Source: Melanopsichium pennsylvanicum (taxonomy: Eukaryota > Basidiomycota > Ustilaginomycetes > Ustilaginales). Taken from it: a DNA stretch of 64,000 nt. Where the stretch lies: the NCBI GenBank assembly GCA_900208305.1, contig OAPG01000001.1, positions 1,984,001 to 2,048,000 on the forward strand. The letters are read 5' to 3'. The position numbers were made by a program, and so were the translations under genes. Below are positions 29,817-40,355 of this stretch, piece after piece. The notes beneath the pieces were generated by a model that did no database searches, was not told the DNA's origin, and saw nothing but the letters and a program-made list of their open reading frames with translations. Position 1 is the stretch's first letter. Every line of letters begins with the position of its first letter.

Positions 29817-30842
29817 GTACACGAACTAGTTTCTCTTGAGACCATATCATCAAAGCCAACCTGCGACGGCAACGAAGCAAGCAGCAAAGAAGCCAAGATG
29901 GAGGTGGTATGAATTGCGTGGCTTGCCGACGGTGGCGGATCGGAATGCAGTTGCAATCCATTACTTTTGGCCGATCACGATGGACTGAATAGAATAGTGC
30001 GAAGGTTAGTATCATACAATACAGAGCCTCAGCAGTCGTCGAGCAGGTTACCCGTCGAATTTACTCTTGTGTTTGATGTGTGTCAAGATGCTTATGCGTC
30101 AACAGAGTCTTGTCAATTGATTTCGTGGCAGAGCGGGGAATGGAAAAAGAGCTAGAATATCAGTTGGAGGAAAAGACAGCAGGTAGATCTTTAGATCTGA
30201 AAGAAAGAGAATCGAGAGCAAGAATCGCTTTATTCTATCAACTCATGTGCTGCTTTTGCCGTTTCACGTTTGTTGCAGGTAACTATGCAATGAGGTTGCT
30301 GCTTAAGATACATGAATTGCTACAGAGGACAGCTTGCCGATATTCTCTTTTGCAATCGGATTCGTCGCCATCACTTCGAGACTGTATGCCTCACAATATC
30401 GTGGAGATAAAGTGCGGACCAGATAGGATTTGCTCGCTTGACTTACAATACACCGACACAGTCACACTGTCATGCCAAAATAGTGAGCAGGTCATGCGCC
30501 GAAAGCGATTCGTATGTTGGCAGAAAGTGGGCCGGAATGAAATGGCTCTGGAGCTCAAACCTACTTATTTCTTCTCCTTATCGAATACTGAACTGTATAC
30601 AGTACGTAGAGAATCCAAGAGAGAGACATGCACAGATACTGATTGACCAAGCTCAACCCACATTGCGCAGAACTCTCTGTGTAGCAAAGTGATTGAGCAA
30701 AATATTTTCTCGAGCCACTCTATGGTTTTGCATATTTCTGAGAGCTCTACTTAAGAGACGCGAGCAAAGAAGCTCTTGTTTACTATCCTGCTTCCAAACA
30801 TGATGACAATCTTTGGTGGCCCAACTGTTGTGTAGATGCAAA
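29817..30842. other. Spacer between the two paralogues, no independent gene
   Basis: About 1 kb. Plus-strand frames here (for example 30080-30646) show no family features. The segment 30120-30180 (GCTAGAATATCAGTTGGAGG) resembles 33080-33105 downstream of copy B (GCTAGAATACAGTTGGAACC), so it is the downstream flank of copy A carried in the same duplication. Confidence 0.45.
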
Positions 30843-32669
30843 ATGTCGAACTTTGCACAGCAGGTGGCATGTGCACACGAGACGAACTACATTCATTTCG
30901 GATCTGGCTTGACAGGCACAACCCATTTGACTGTCGAAGGTACTATACCATTACGGGAGTATGATGTATCGCGTGCCCTTATGGGGGTAGATGTACGTGT
31001 AAAAAGAGCACTAGGACAAGATGTCGAAGACGTGGATTTTCATGGCTCTGGCAAAGATGCTGAGACGGGACGACCTCATGAGCAGGATATCGACCAAAGC
31101 CTATTAAACTCTCAGATATCCACATTGTTATGCCTCTCAACCAGCGAACATTCTACCTCGTCTTCTGTGACGATATCTTCCTTGGTCAAGTACCTACCAT
31201 TGGGTACAACAGATCTCGACATTGACGCACAACCACTCTGTCATGAGTACGGAGATGATTCTCGACAAACATCGACCTTACCCTTGCCCACCAACAAGCG
31301 TCTAGCTTTGTCTCCTCCAATCACAGTTGACCACGTTGTCCCATCCTACCAGGATGTTCCAGTATCATCACGCCGAATTCACTCTTCATCAACCTCTTTG
31401 AACAATGCCGTCGCCAATGCCAGGGAGACGAGTGAGGTTTCCACCCATCAAGCTTCGAAGACCACCACGACCATTTCCACAGCAACACGCAGAAAGAGTA
31501 ACATCCTCCGACAACTGCTCGAGCAATCCGATCTTGATAGGCTGCAGTTGCAACACAACATCGCCCCTCCTCATTGGAAAGAGTTTACTTCTGTACGACA
31601 GTTGTGCTCGTCGCACGTGATCGGTGAAAGCATGGAGGGTGCAGGTGTCTATGTCTACTTAGATGAACCACCAAGAGGGGACCAAGATAATTATATGATG
31701 GATCAGATTCACCATCAAGTGTGTTCATGGGGAATTTCAAAGGTGACATTAACCAAAACACTAAAGATGTGTGAAAAGACTTGTAAATTGGTGGGTGCAT
31801 TCACAGGCGGCAATTTAGACGATGATAAAGATGGTCAGTCAGGCAAGAATGGTGATACGTTGAAAGCTCGGAGGCAAGAACGAAATCATCAAATACCGGC
31901 CCAAGTCTGCATCCAAGATCCGCCAAGCTCAAAGGTAAAGTCAATGCGACCTTTTCAACAATGTCAACCAGGCATCGTGCCTCTTCCCACGCCGTCGCCA
32001 ACGCCGCCTGAGCGAAAACGAGCAGGCTTTTTGCCGAATAATCAGCGCGATGTGCCGTTAGCTGAAACATCGACCTTGGGTGAATATGGTCATCCTGACG
32101 TACGCCTCAGTGGAGGCCGTCAACGACGTAAACGATTCTCAATACCACTCGAAGCGATCAACGACCGCTCAACGTCGAATCACTTTCCTCGTGTAGGGGA
32201 GTATCTTGAGCCGAGCTTTGCGCAAGCCCGACCTGGTTGTGATCACTGCCGGAATCGCAGCTTGATCTGTACCTATGGCAACGGCATGGATGTAAATGGT
32301 GCTCAGCGTGGACCTGGTTCGGCAGCTTGTGATCATTGCCATGCCTTTGGTCTCAAATGTTCTCTATACCTTGTTGCCAATTCCGGCTCGGGAAAAGCTC
32401 GGAAGAATCAAGGCAACACGACAAGTAATTTACCCCGCGACCTCCAAGGACAAGTTGCCGTGAAAAGCAAGAGGAAAGCCGCGAACGAGGACGTACAGGA
32501 GGCTTCTCGACACCTTGACAGCTTGAAGACGATATTCTCAACTAAGTTCCAGCACTGTAGCAGCACAACAAGGTTTGTTGCGAAAATGCATCAATTAGTC
32601 GAGCGTATGCGCCAAGATGTCGTCGACGATGAGCGTCAGCGACCACGCAAGCATCGACGCCGAAAGTAG
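30843..32669 (+). CDS. Intact copy B: protein with unusual C-terminal Zn2Cys6-like cluster
   Basis: The start ATG at 30843 gives MSNFAQQVACAHETNYIHFG, 608 aa; an in-frame ATG at 30813 is less likely. Regions are a conserved N-terminal block (residues 1-60), a Ser/Thr-rich linker, a helical block (NILRQLLEQSDLDRLQLQHN), a block with HHQVCSWGISKVTLTKTLKM, and a C-terminal block FPRVGEYLEPSF followed by the cluster CDHCRNRSLIC, 19 residues, CDHCHAFGLKC. The spacing C-x2-C-x6-C-x19-C-x2-C-x6-C is that of a fungal binuclear zinc cluster except for a long linker and its C-terminal placement. The end is basic (RPRKHRRRK), fitting nuclear localisation. DNA binding is inferred. No wider family was recognised. 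Copy A lies directly upstream in the same orientation. Confidence 0.7.
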   Translation: MSNFAQQVACAHETNYIHFGSGLTGTTHLTVEGTIPLREYDVSRALMGVDVRVKRALGQDVEDVDFHGSGKDAETGRPHEQDIDQSLLNSQISTLLCLSTSEHSTSSSVTISSLVKYLPLGTTDLDIDAQPLCHEYGDDSRQTSTLPLPTNKRLALSPPITVDHVVPSYQDVPVSSRRIHSSSTSLNNAVANARETSEVSTHQASKTTTTISTATRRKSNILRQLLEQSDLDRLQLQHNIAPPHWKEFTSVRQLCSSHVIGESMEGAGVYVYLDEPPRGDQDNYMMDQIHHQVCSWGISKVTLTKTLKMCEKTCKLVGAFTGGNLDDDKDGQSGKNGDTLKARRQERNHQIPAQVCIQDPPSSKVKSMRPFQQCQPGIVPLPTPSPTPPERKRAGFLPNNQRDVPLAETSTLGEYGHPDVRLSGGRQRRKRFSIPLEAINDRSTSNHFPRVGEYLEPSFAQARPGCDHCRNRSLICTYGNGMDVNGAQRGPGSAACDHCHAFGLKCSLYLVANSGSGKARKNQGNTTSNLPRDLQGQVAVKSKRKAANEDVQEASRHLDSLKTIFSTKFQHCSSTTRFVAKMHQLVERMRQDVVDDERQRPRKHRRRK

Positions 32670-33208
32670 GTCACCTTCATGTTCTCTTGGGCCTCATACT
32701 CTGTCTCGTCGTATTTTGTGATGTGCAACAAGTATCGAAGTTCTCTCTTGGGCCAAGCAATGAACGAATTATCTCCTTATCCGCAAGTGGAGCACTGCTG
32801 AAATGAATGCGGGCGGGCAGTCGAGCGAATAGGTCTGATGATCTAAGAGCAGAAATCAGCTTGAGATGCAGAAGGATGGAACTCGCGGGCTCGGTAATAG
32901 TCGATTAAGTGGCGGTAATATGCATAAAGGAAGAACCGTTTCAAGACGATCAGGAGGAGATCCAGACGTTTGTAGAGTTCCCTTTGGATTTGTTGTCACG
33001 GCCTGTGGTATTTGTTTGCCAATTCGATCGTCAGTGTGGAGAAATCGCAATCGATTGATGGTAGTAAGGGAACGGAGACAGAGCTAGAATACAGTTGGAA
33101 CCGACGATGACGGTAGAAGAAAGGCGATAAGATCAAGGCCGAAACGAAGCGCAACTGCAACGTTATTACGCTTGCTGTTGTTGATAGAGGATGAGATTTT
33201 TTTTGCAT
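32670..33208. other. Downstream of copy B and of RLC1, no gene seen
   Basis: About 540 bases separating the accessory block from the conserved RLC1 gene. The part 33080-33130 resembles the flank downstream of copy A near 30120-30180, marking the right end of the tandem duplication. Confidence 0.45.
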
Positions 33209-33784
33209 CTAATCTAGTTCTGCAGGCTCCGACATCTTGACAGCCTCTACGAAAGCCTTGTAGTCGAACAACTTTGCTGATTTATCCATAAAGGGACCGC
33301 TCAATAGTCTATCTATCTCCTTATCTGTCATTTTATCGCCTACTTGACTCAACCAGAATCTCAACTCGTCTGCATTGATCTTGCCCTCATCCTTTTCATC
33401 GAAACATTCAAACGCGTCCATCAAAACCCTTTCGTCATCAAGTTCGGCCAAGTGTTCGCCGAACATGGTCAAGAATTGGGTAAAGTTCAAGCCTGCACTA
33501 TTGGAAGATGATTTAAAGTAAGCAGCGAGTGTAGAAGGCGAAGAATCGACGCCAAGATTGTTGAGCATAGTAGCGAGGTCGGATTGAGTGATGAGGCCGT
33601 CCGAGTCGGTATCGATCATGTTGAAGGCTTCCTTGAAACCGCTGATTTGTTTGGGTGAGAAAGAGGTGTAGAGTGCGGAAGAGGATTGGCGTGGATGATT
33701 ACCCATCTTGCGAGGTGATGCGGAGGAGGAAGAGCCTGCTCCTCCATTAAGAAAGGCAGCTGCCGAGGAAGTTGTGCTAGCCAT
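33209..33784 (-). CDS. RLC1: Myosin regulatory light chain (EF-hand family)
   Basis: The protein is 191 aa. A Ser/Ala-rich head contains RQSSSALYTSF, which resembles the phosphorylatable serine site of regulatory light chains. The EF-hands follow: the first, DTDSDGLITQSDL, has a complete calcium loop, as in other regulatory light chains; later ones (DEKDEGKINADEL and the last) are degenerate. FKEAFNMIDTDSDG, LTMFGEHLAELDDERVLMDA and FWLSQVGDKMTDKEID are typical of Rlc1/myosin II regulatory light chain rather than calmodulin or Cdc4. It should bind the IQ motif of type II myosin in the cytokinetic ring. It is divergent from the POM34 gene. No intron is needed. Confidence 0.87.
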   Translation of the reverse strand: MASTTSSAAAFLNGGAGSSSSASPRKMGNHPRQSSSALYTSFSPKQISGFKEAFNMIDTDSDGLITQSDLATMLNNLGVDSSPSTLAAYFKSSSNSAGLNFTQFLTMFGEHLAELDDERVLMDAFECFDEKDEGKINADELRFWLSQVGDKMTDKEIDRLLSGPFMDKSAKLFDYKAFVEAVKMSEPAELD

Positions 33785-34312
33785 GGTTTGTTACTGGGAT
33801 TAAAGTATGAGAAACTGGGTGATGATGATGACAAAAGAAAGGTATGACACTTAGATTTATAATAATTTACTGTAAAGCTGCAGTATGCGCGGTGCCATGC
33901 AGGCGGGTGTTGGTGTCTTGCAAAGTGCGCTTAGTTATTTTTGTGACACTCAGGGGTCGAATGCAAAGTGTCGAGCCAATCCACTCACGTGCCTGATTGG
34001 CGTGTTTTTTCTCAAAAAAGATTTGAGGTACAATTGTTTCGATCTCACACTCTAAAATATTATCAACATCAAACATCCATACAACCTTTCGTATAATCTC
34101 TCCTCTTGACCATCCGTCATCATCCTTCAAGACGCATCAAGAACGTTTCACAACGGCTAAAGATTCATCACTGGCTTCAGCATTGCACACAAAAGACTCG
34201 CATACCTGCTAGAATATCTAATCAATCAAACGCTCTTGTTACGTCATCGTTCGAGGGAACCTCATTTCATAACTGGCCAGAGGAATCACGAATCACAATC
34301 CACTCATACAAG
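33785..34312. other. Divergent promoter region of RLC1 and POM34
   Basis: About 530 bases between two start codons. An in-frame upstream ATG at 34106 would lengthen Pom34 by 69 residues, but the sequence there is not protein-like, so I treat it as 5' UTR. Nothing else was recognised. Confidence 0.45.
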
Positions 34313-35719
34313 ATGTTTCAAGACGCCACCAACTCACCACCAGGTCGCACAGGTCCACAATTATCTTACGCATTCGCCACACCAGTCCGCGCCCCCTCCA
34401 CTTCCTATCACAACCTCACCGGCGCTGCATACTCGCAAGCTCTTACTCCTCCAACAGACTCCAAAGCTGTTCGGTTCCAGTCTCAGCCTTTGCCCCCGCA
34501 GACACACCAATCTCATCACCAACTGAACTCTGCACTTACATCCAATCGTTTTGCCGCATCATCATCGTCCTCGGCGCTTCAAACACAATCCCGGTCGCCT
34601 GCTCGAGCTCCGGCTACCTCCAACGACAATAATACCACAACCTCTTCAACGGCAGCAGTATCCAAATCCATGGCTGGAACACGACCAGCACCATCATTAC
34701 CATCATCATCATCCTTATCTTCATTGTCATCCAACACAGTCTTTGTCAATGGCGCTTCGACCATCGCCCTCTCTCGTCGAATCAAATGGAACCTTTCCGC
34801 ACTAGCATTACTATGGATTCTACCCGCCCTCACTTCCAAACCACGCGATGTGTATTGGACAATTCTCGACCAGATTCACCTTTACGTTGGAGGCGAAACA
34901 GATGAGCTGGCTGATGGGATTGTGGGCTGGGCTCTCTGGGCAATTTCGGTGATTTTACTGTTCAATGCAGTGGAAGCTTTGATTCACCTTTCTCGCGCTT
35001 CGTCTCTTCCAAAACCACAACAACAACAAGGATTACGCGAACAAAAAGGAGCTGCAAATGGGAAAGGAGACAATGGATTGGTGCTAGGTATGCATTCACC
35101 CCAAGTTATGAAAAGTTTGAATTTTGTTGCAGCTAGTCGGTCGAAAGGTAGTCCAAAGACTAGGACGAACAATATCGGTCCTGGTTCGCCTATTTCGCAA
35201 CAACAACAAATGAAGCGTGATTCACCTTCGACAACGACCATGATGACTGGTCCTATTTCAGCATCACCAAATAAGAATGCAAATGGAGGAGGAGGAGGCG
35301 TGGACTATTCTCAATTCTCTCCTTCGCTTCGTCGCGGTGGTTCTCCACAAACCAATAATGTTGGTTTTAACGGCGCAACACCATCCAGAATGACCACCAC
35401 CACTCTTACTGGTTCCCCTACGAAATTGGACTATGGCGTTATCCGAACCAATTCCTCTTCTTCGAGCCCATTGGCAGCTTTTAGAGCCAGACACGCTTGC
35501 ACTAGAGCTGGTTCCAGTCCATCCAGCGTTGGAGCTACAACCATGACGCCTAGCATTGGTATTAGTACTGGAAATGTGGATCTTTACTTGGATGGTATCA
35601 CAACCCGAAACGATGTTGATGGTGATGATCAACAAGGAGTAGACTCTCTGTTTTTGGGAGATGAAAGTTTCGAAGTGGATCGAGCGCTAAAGAGTCTAAG
35701 AGATTCTTATCACGATTGA
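34313..35719 (+). CDS. POM34: Pom34-like transmembrane nucleoporin
   Basis: Starting at MFQDATNSPPG the protein is 468 aa. A Ser/Thr/Pro-rich head (residues 1-145) precedes two membrane segments, NLSALALLWILPALTS and GIVGWALWAISVILLFNAVE, separated by about 40 residues containing KPRDVYWTILDQIHLYVGG. This two-helix layout and sequence fit Pom34/NPCC nucleoporins that anchor the nuclear pore ring in the pore membrane. The C-terminal 230 residues are low-complexity Ser/Gly/Asn/Thr, with SP/TP sites that could be phosphorylated. The tail is much longer than in yeast Pom34. Identification rests on the two-helix region; the rest is not diagnostic. Confidence 0.7.
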   Translation: MFQDATNSPPGRTGPQLSYAFATPVRAPSTSYHNLTGAAYSQALTPPTDSKAVRFQSQPLPPQTHQSHHQLNSALTSNRFAASSSSSALQTQSRSPARAPATSNDNNTTTSSTAAVSKSMAGTRPAPSLPSSSSLSSLSSNTVFVNGASTIALSRRIKWNLSALALLWILPALTSKPRDVYWTILDQIHLYVGGETDELADGIVGWALWAISVILLFNAVEALIHLSRASSLPKPQQQQGLREQKGAANGKGDNGLVLGMHSPQVMKSLNFVAASRSKGSPKTRTNNIGPGSPISQQQQMKRDSPSTTTMMTGPISASPNKNANGGGGGVDYSQFSPSLRRGGSPQTNNVGFNGATPSRMTTTTLTGSPTKLDYGVIRTNSSSSSPLAAFRARHACTRAGSSPSSVGATTMTPSIGISTGNVDLYLDGITTRNDVDGDDQQGVDSLFLGDESFEVDRALKSLRDSYHD

Positions 35720-35788
35720 TATGGTTCAGGCATGTGAAGAAGAGGGAAAATCGATGCAATGGTTGTACGATGTTTCAATGTGTCGTAT

Positions 35789-35848
35789 GTAAGTGTATGT
35801 GTATGTGTATGTGTATGTGTATGTGTGTGTGTTGGGGCGGGGGGGGGG
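35789..35848. repeat. GTATGT/GT microsatellite followed by a G-run
   Basis: A (TGTATG)n tract passes into (GT)n and then GGGGCGGGGGGGGG, in the 3' region between convergent POM34 and NPT1. Confidence 0.75.
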
Positions 35849-35852
35849 GATA

Positions 35853-37352
35853 TTAGGCATCTTCCACCTCACTTCCATTTGATGTCGCATTTATCGCAAT
35901 GTAATTTCTGACGTCAGCTTCACCATCACTGTTTTTGATCGCATCCGAAGTGGTAGGAATGCCAAACCTGCGCTTAACCGCAATCACCTCATCTGGATCT
36001 CCCGTATTCTTTGTCAATTCATCCGAAATCTTCACCACTGGTCTCCCTTCCACCGAATCAAGCTTAATCACTATATTCAAAGCATCACTTTTCTCTCCCT
36101 CCTCCCCCTCCCGCTCTCCCACTTTTGTCACATTGCCACCATCCTTGTTCAACTTTTTGAAATCATTCGTGAAACTTGTACCCACGCCAAACCCTGCGCC
36201 CATCCCAATTTGTTTACTATATGCTTGCAATTCGATACACCTATCCACATTCAAGCCATCACTGTAGATTATCACTTTGGATTGTGGATCTACACCGATC
36301 GACTTGTAGGCTTGGAGAGCTTTACGTGCAAAAGCTTTGCTATCGCCACTATCCTGCCTAAGACCTCTCCAACGTTTTGCGATCTCGATACCCGCCGGAT
36401 TGGTGAGCAGATCTGCCCAGAAAACGTTGGTGGAAAAAGTATCTGTGAGAGCAATGGTGAGATCATGCGTGGGTGAGTTGGGGATAAAGTCGGGTGGAGA
36501 GTAGACAGAATCCCAGAGTTGTAAAGCGTGAAGGTTGGCATGAGTGTAGCCGGTCAAAGCGGCAATGGCCATAGTCCATTCGTGTGCTACGGTTCCGATG
36601 GGGACAAGATGGTATTGTTGGGCGAAATGAACGTTGCTCGTTCCAAGAAGCTTTCCTGGTGGTGTACTAGGAGGCAAGGAAGAGCAAGAGGTAGATTGGT
36701 CTCCTGCAATGAGACCTTGAATGACGATGCTATGTGTCTGGTAAGAACGCCTACGTCTTGTACCGAATTCAGAGTAACGAATGCCGTGAGAGGTCAATTG
36801 AGAAGCTTTGTGCATCGCTTGTTCGTATTGACCTTCAAGCGACCACGCGGTATCAATGGTGGAAAAGTAGACCTCGGAAACAATCGCCATAAGCGGAACT
36901 TCGTAAAAGATGACATCGGCCCAAATTCCTTCCACGCTCAAGCTAAGATCACCCCATTCGTGTGTATCTGATTCGTGTGTATCTGATGTGTCACCTATTG
37001 GAAAGAATTGCACCTTGACTTGGCTATTTGGATCGAATCTAAATTTTTCGAGATAATCGAGATAGTCGTTGCGTAGATAAGGGCAGGTAATTTCTAACCA
37101 AGATCTCTCCTCGGGAGTGAGCTTGAGATGGACTAGGGAGTCGATATGAGTTTGAATTAGATGAATAGAGGAACGAGTGAATTTCATAGAGGTAGCAGAG
37201 CGATTTGTGAACTTGTATGCGACATGGGTGTTGGGGTAGTGACGAAGAACGGCCTGTTGCATGGTGAGCTTGTAAAGATCCGTATCAAGCATGCTACGTA
37301 TTGGTGATGCTGCTTTATCATCCTTGACAGTAGAAGGGATTGACTTTGACAT
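35853..37352 (-). CDS. NPT1: Nicotinate phosphoribosyltransferase (NAD salvage)
   Basis: This 499-aa protein makes nicotinate mononucleotide from nicotinate, PRPP and ATP in the Preiss-Handler pathway. Family signatures are visible in order: LDTDLYKLTMQQAVLRHYP at the N-terminus; FGTRRRRSYQTH (phosphate/PRPP region); GTSNVHFAQQYHLVPIGTVA, where the His residues include the catalytic phospho-His; LTDTFSTNVFWADL; RGLRQDSGDSKAFARKA; and IIYSDGLNVDRCIEL followed by GFGVGTSFTNDF. Length is slightly above the yeast enzyme because of low-complexity insertions (TSCSSLPPSTPPGK and a Glu/Gly run). No targeting signal is seen; cytosol/nucleus is expected. It is convergent with POM34. Confidence 0.93.
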   Translation of the reverse strand: MSKSIPSTVKDDKAASPIRSMLDTDLYKLTMQQAVLRHYPNTHVAYKFTNRSATSMKFTRSSIHLIQTHIDSLVHLKLTPEERSWLEITCPYLRNDYLDYLEKFRFDPNSQVKVQFFPIGDTSDTHESDTHEWGDLSLSVEGIWADVIFYEVPLMAIVSEVYFSTIDTAWSLEGQYEQAMHKASQLTSHGIRYSEFGTRRRRSYQTHSIVIQGLIAGDQSTSCSSLPPSTPPGKLLGTSNVHFAQQYHLVPIGTVAHEWTMAIAALTGYTHANLHALQLWDSVYSPPDFIPNSPTHDLTIALTDTFSTNVFWADLLTNPAGIEIAKRWRGLRQDSGDSKAFARKALQAYKSIGVDPQSKVIIYSDGLNVDRCIELQAYSKQIGMGAGFGVGTSFTNDFKKLNKDGGNVTKVGEREGEEGEKSDALNIVIKLDSVEGRPVVKISDELTKNTGDPDEVIAVKRRFGIPTTSDAIKNSDGEADVRNYIAINATSNGSEVEDA

Positions 37353-38412
37353 GGCTTTGTTCTTGTATGAGCCTCAACGATGAAGGGAGGCAAGCCTTCA
37401 AGATGGAGGTGGTGGAAAGAACGAGTTTGTGTTTGGATGTGATTGTTGTGTTGAGCGTTGGTTGTCACGATCAAATCATGTCAAGTTGTTAGACTTTGAA
37501 TATTGTCGTCAGATATTCAAAAATTCGAAGCGAGAACATACAGTACGTACGTACATATGTCTTGGCAAGCTGACTATTACTGTATTCTTTCAAATTGACG
37601 ACAGACTGTGTGCCTTAGTGAATTGAATTTTAACCTTTTTCCTGTCAGTCAAATCGTGTTGAGACCTTTAAAGCAGTGTATGAAATGATTAGTTGCAACG
37701 TAATCACCGCTTTGCTATTACTCCTCAGATTGGCTGTTTGGTGATTTGGTCGACTTTACTCAGCCGGGTTGCTTCTCATCACCCAATATTCAACTACTAC
37801 GTTAAAGGCACATCCGATACCCCTTCTCAACCATCACACCTCTCTGCACACACACACACACACACACACATAAATACACAAAAGCAAAGGCAGCTAGCTA
37901 CAGTAGCTCATTTCGGCTTTTCCCGAAAATTACAACTGAGCCATCACCACCGCTTCGTTAATACTCATCCCAACTTGATAAAAACTCGTCTCCATCATTC
38001 GTATACTGCACTTGGCGCGATGAGTGCATAAACTAATCGCAACACACTGAGTTAATTACCGTACCGCTAGTTACGCGCATTTCTAAAACATTCCGCCATC
38101 TAATTATTAAGCAAAGGACCCTCTACCCTCTCGAAACCTCGCGCCCCACCATTGTTTCATCAGTGCAGTCACGTCTACGGTATACTGTACAGTAAGAGTT
38201 AGCAACACACTTGGCCCCGGGACCCCATGTTCATATAACGTATATTGTATGTCTTTCCCAATCGTGTGTAGCCTCTTCTCTTCTCTTGATCACATGTAGC
38301 TACAGTATTGATTTCGAACGCTTCAACACACTATTGCCGAATCATCATCTACGACAAACATCTATCCTTCGCTTCATTTAGCAACAAATACACAAACAAT
38401 CCCAACCCTACC
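37353..38412. other. Divergent region of NPT1 and the CAP10 gene
   Basis: About 1060 bases. It contains a (CA)n tract at 37847-37870, TACAGTA-type motifs, and short upstream ATGs before the CAP10 start, including an in-frame one at 38308 that I reject as the start. No RNA gene or conserved protein was seen. Confidence 0.45.
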
Positions 38413-39885
38413 ATGTCTGGCCTCTTTCACAAGTACGTTCGCGTACCCACAAACACTTCTCTTCCTTCTACAACCGCCGACACGCGTCCATCATCTACAG
38501 GCTTTGGTCGAGCACGTACGCGATGGGCGCTCATCGCCACAGCCCTCTTCGCTCTCCTACTCTTCTTTGGCTTCGCATCTTCCGATTCCGACACAACTTC
38601 GAGTTGGAAAGCCAAAGCTGGAGAGTATGCAAATCGACTTCCTCTGTTTTCCAAACCTACAACACCACCACCTTCCGATTTCTCCTCAGTCACCGACGCC
38701 TCCGGTTACGAATTCAATCGTTGGCTCAATGACTCTTCTCGAACCGATCTACGTTATGATTCTCGTTTCAATCCGGAAGATCTCACTTTGACAGAGTACG
38801 AGTGCGATACATTGTTCCCAGGGCTTTGGAGCGAAATCGATCGTTCAGTGGATTACTTTACCGAACATCCACTCACCGCAGAGTATCTCGATAAAGTGTG
38901 CGACGATGGAATCTGGTCGCACGCTCGAGTACTCATCCATAATAATCGCGTTTATCTCAAGTATTTTCAACAATCCGCATTCACTCGAGTCAACTCAGCC
39001 CTAGCACTCCTCTTCCAATCCGTAGCCAGTTCGAGGGAGAAGCTTCCGGATGCCGAGTTTTGTCTGAGTGCCAATGATTGGGGATCCATGGGCAAATTCA
39101 GTTTGGACAGGGCGCCCTATTTGGAAGATGTATGGTTGATGCCCGATTATGGGTTTTATTCTTGGCCTGAGCCTGGGATTGGATCGTACACTGAACATCG
39201 CGAAAAAGTGTTACAGGTGGAGAAGGAGTATCCTTGGGAGAAAAAGATTGGCAAACTGTTTTGGAGGGGTGCTATGGGTGTAGGTACTGCCGATCGAAAG
39301 GCTCTGCTAGCCGCTGCACAGGATCATGCATGGAACGACGTCAAACCTTTGGATTGGGGCAACAGGGAAGGATTTGTGACAATGGAGGATCACTGTAAAT
39401 GGAAATACCACGCTTTCCCTGAAGGCATGACTTACAGTGGACGATTGCGATACCTTCAAAATTGTCGAAGTGTCATTGTCACGCATGAACCGAGATGGAT
39501 TCAACACTGGACGCACCTTTATAACCCTAATCCCGATAGCGATGATCAGAACATTGTTTTCGTGCCCGAATACAAGGGCGAAGAACTTGGTACCGAAGTG
39601 GAGGATGATAGAGGACAGGTGTTTAGGGATACAACGTGGATGAGGTTACCAGAGGTTATGCAAAGTTTGATCAAGGATGATGCAAAGGCGAAAAGGATTG
39701 CGGATAATCAATGGAGTTTTTTTAGGGAGAGGTATGTTAGTCCAGCAAGTGCAGCATGTTATTGGAGGAAAGCGATTAAGAAGTATGCGGGTGTACAGCG
39801 GTTTAAGGTGAATTATACGGGTACGGAGACGAGTTATGAATCTTTTGTTTTGTTGGGAAATAAGCTAAAAGGGATTGCAGTTTGA
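38413..39885 (+). CDS. CAP10/KDEL-domain glycosyltransferase, type II membrane protein
   Basis: From MSGLFHKYVRVP the protein is 490 aa. A single membrane anchor, WALIATALFALLLFFGFA, lies at about residues 37-54 after a short basic tail, giving a Golgi type II topology. The lumenal domain is of the CAP10 (DUF821/GT90) type, with KLFWRGAMGVGTADRKALL, DHCKWKYHAFPEGMTYSGRLRYL and RSVIVTHEPRWIQHWTHLYNP. It ends with the helical block IADNQWSFFRERYVSPASAA. In Cryptococcus related enzymes (Cap10, Cxt1) transfer xylose to capsule or glycolipid glycans; in animals the fold covers protein O-glucosyltransferases. The acceptor here is unknown. No intron is required. Confidence 0.87.
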   Translation: MSGLFHKYVRVPTNTSLPSTTADTRPSSTGFGRARTRWALIATALFALLLFFGFASSDSDTTSSWKAKAGEYANRLPLFSKPTTPPPSDFSSVTDASGYEFNRWLNDSSRTDLRYDSRFNPEDLTLTEYECDTLFPGLWSEIDRSVDYFTEHPLTAEYLDKVCDDGIWSHARVLIHNNRVYLKYFQQSAFTRVNSALALLFQSVASSREKLPDAEFCLSANDWGSMGKFSLDRAPYLEDVWLMPDYGFYSWPEPGIGSYTEHREKVLQVEKEYPWEKKIGKLFWRGAMGVGTADRKALLAAAQDHAWNDVKPLDWGNREGFVTMEDHCKWKYHAFPEGMTYSGRLRYLQNCRSVIVTHEPRWIQHWTHLYNPNPDSDDQNIVFVPEYKGEELGTEVEDDRGQVFRDTTWMRLPEVMQSLIKDDAKAKRIADNQWSFFRERYVSPASAACYWRKAIKKYAGVQRFKVNYTGTETSYESFVLLGNKLKGIAV

Positions 39886-40355
39886 AATGTTTTATTTTTA
39901 TTTTTATTTTTTATTTTTTTTTTCCATTATTGTTTGTGTTGAAATGTGATTTGTTGTTAAATTCGAACTAAGCGGCGGGGGGAGGGGGGGATGTTTTTAT
40001 TTATTTATTTATTTATTTTGTAAGAATTTAACTTTGACATCCACACAAACACTATTACTGCTGCTGTTTGAGTTACATTTAACCATATTATTATTATCAT
40101 CACTCCATCACAAAAAAAAAAAAAAAAGAAAAAAAAAAACTCAAATAAATAATAAAAATTCAGTGTTTTTTTTCCTTTTTAAAAACCATACTGAGAATTG
40201 CTATTCTTCTTTTCAAAACAATATATATATATATATATATAATAATAAATCAGATCAAAAAAAAAGAAAATAGGGGAAAAAAAAAGAAAGGAAAGGACAT
40301 ATGGAAAAACACAAAAAAAATAAAATCAAATCAAATAAAAATAAAATTTCTCCTT
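39886..40355. other. AT-rich low-complexity spacer between convergent genes
   Basis: About 470 bases of homopolymer-rich sequence: TTTTTATT repeats, a G-rich tract near 39975-39990, (TTTA)n near 39993-40017, A-runs around 40112-40138 and (AT)n around 40221-40241. It separates the 3' ends of the CAP10 gene and KGD1. No gene. Confidence 0.6.
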
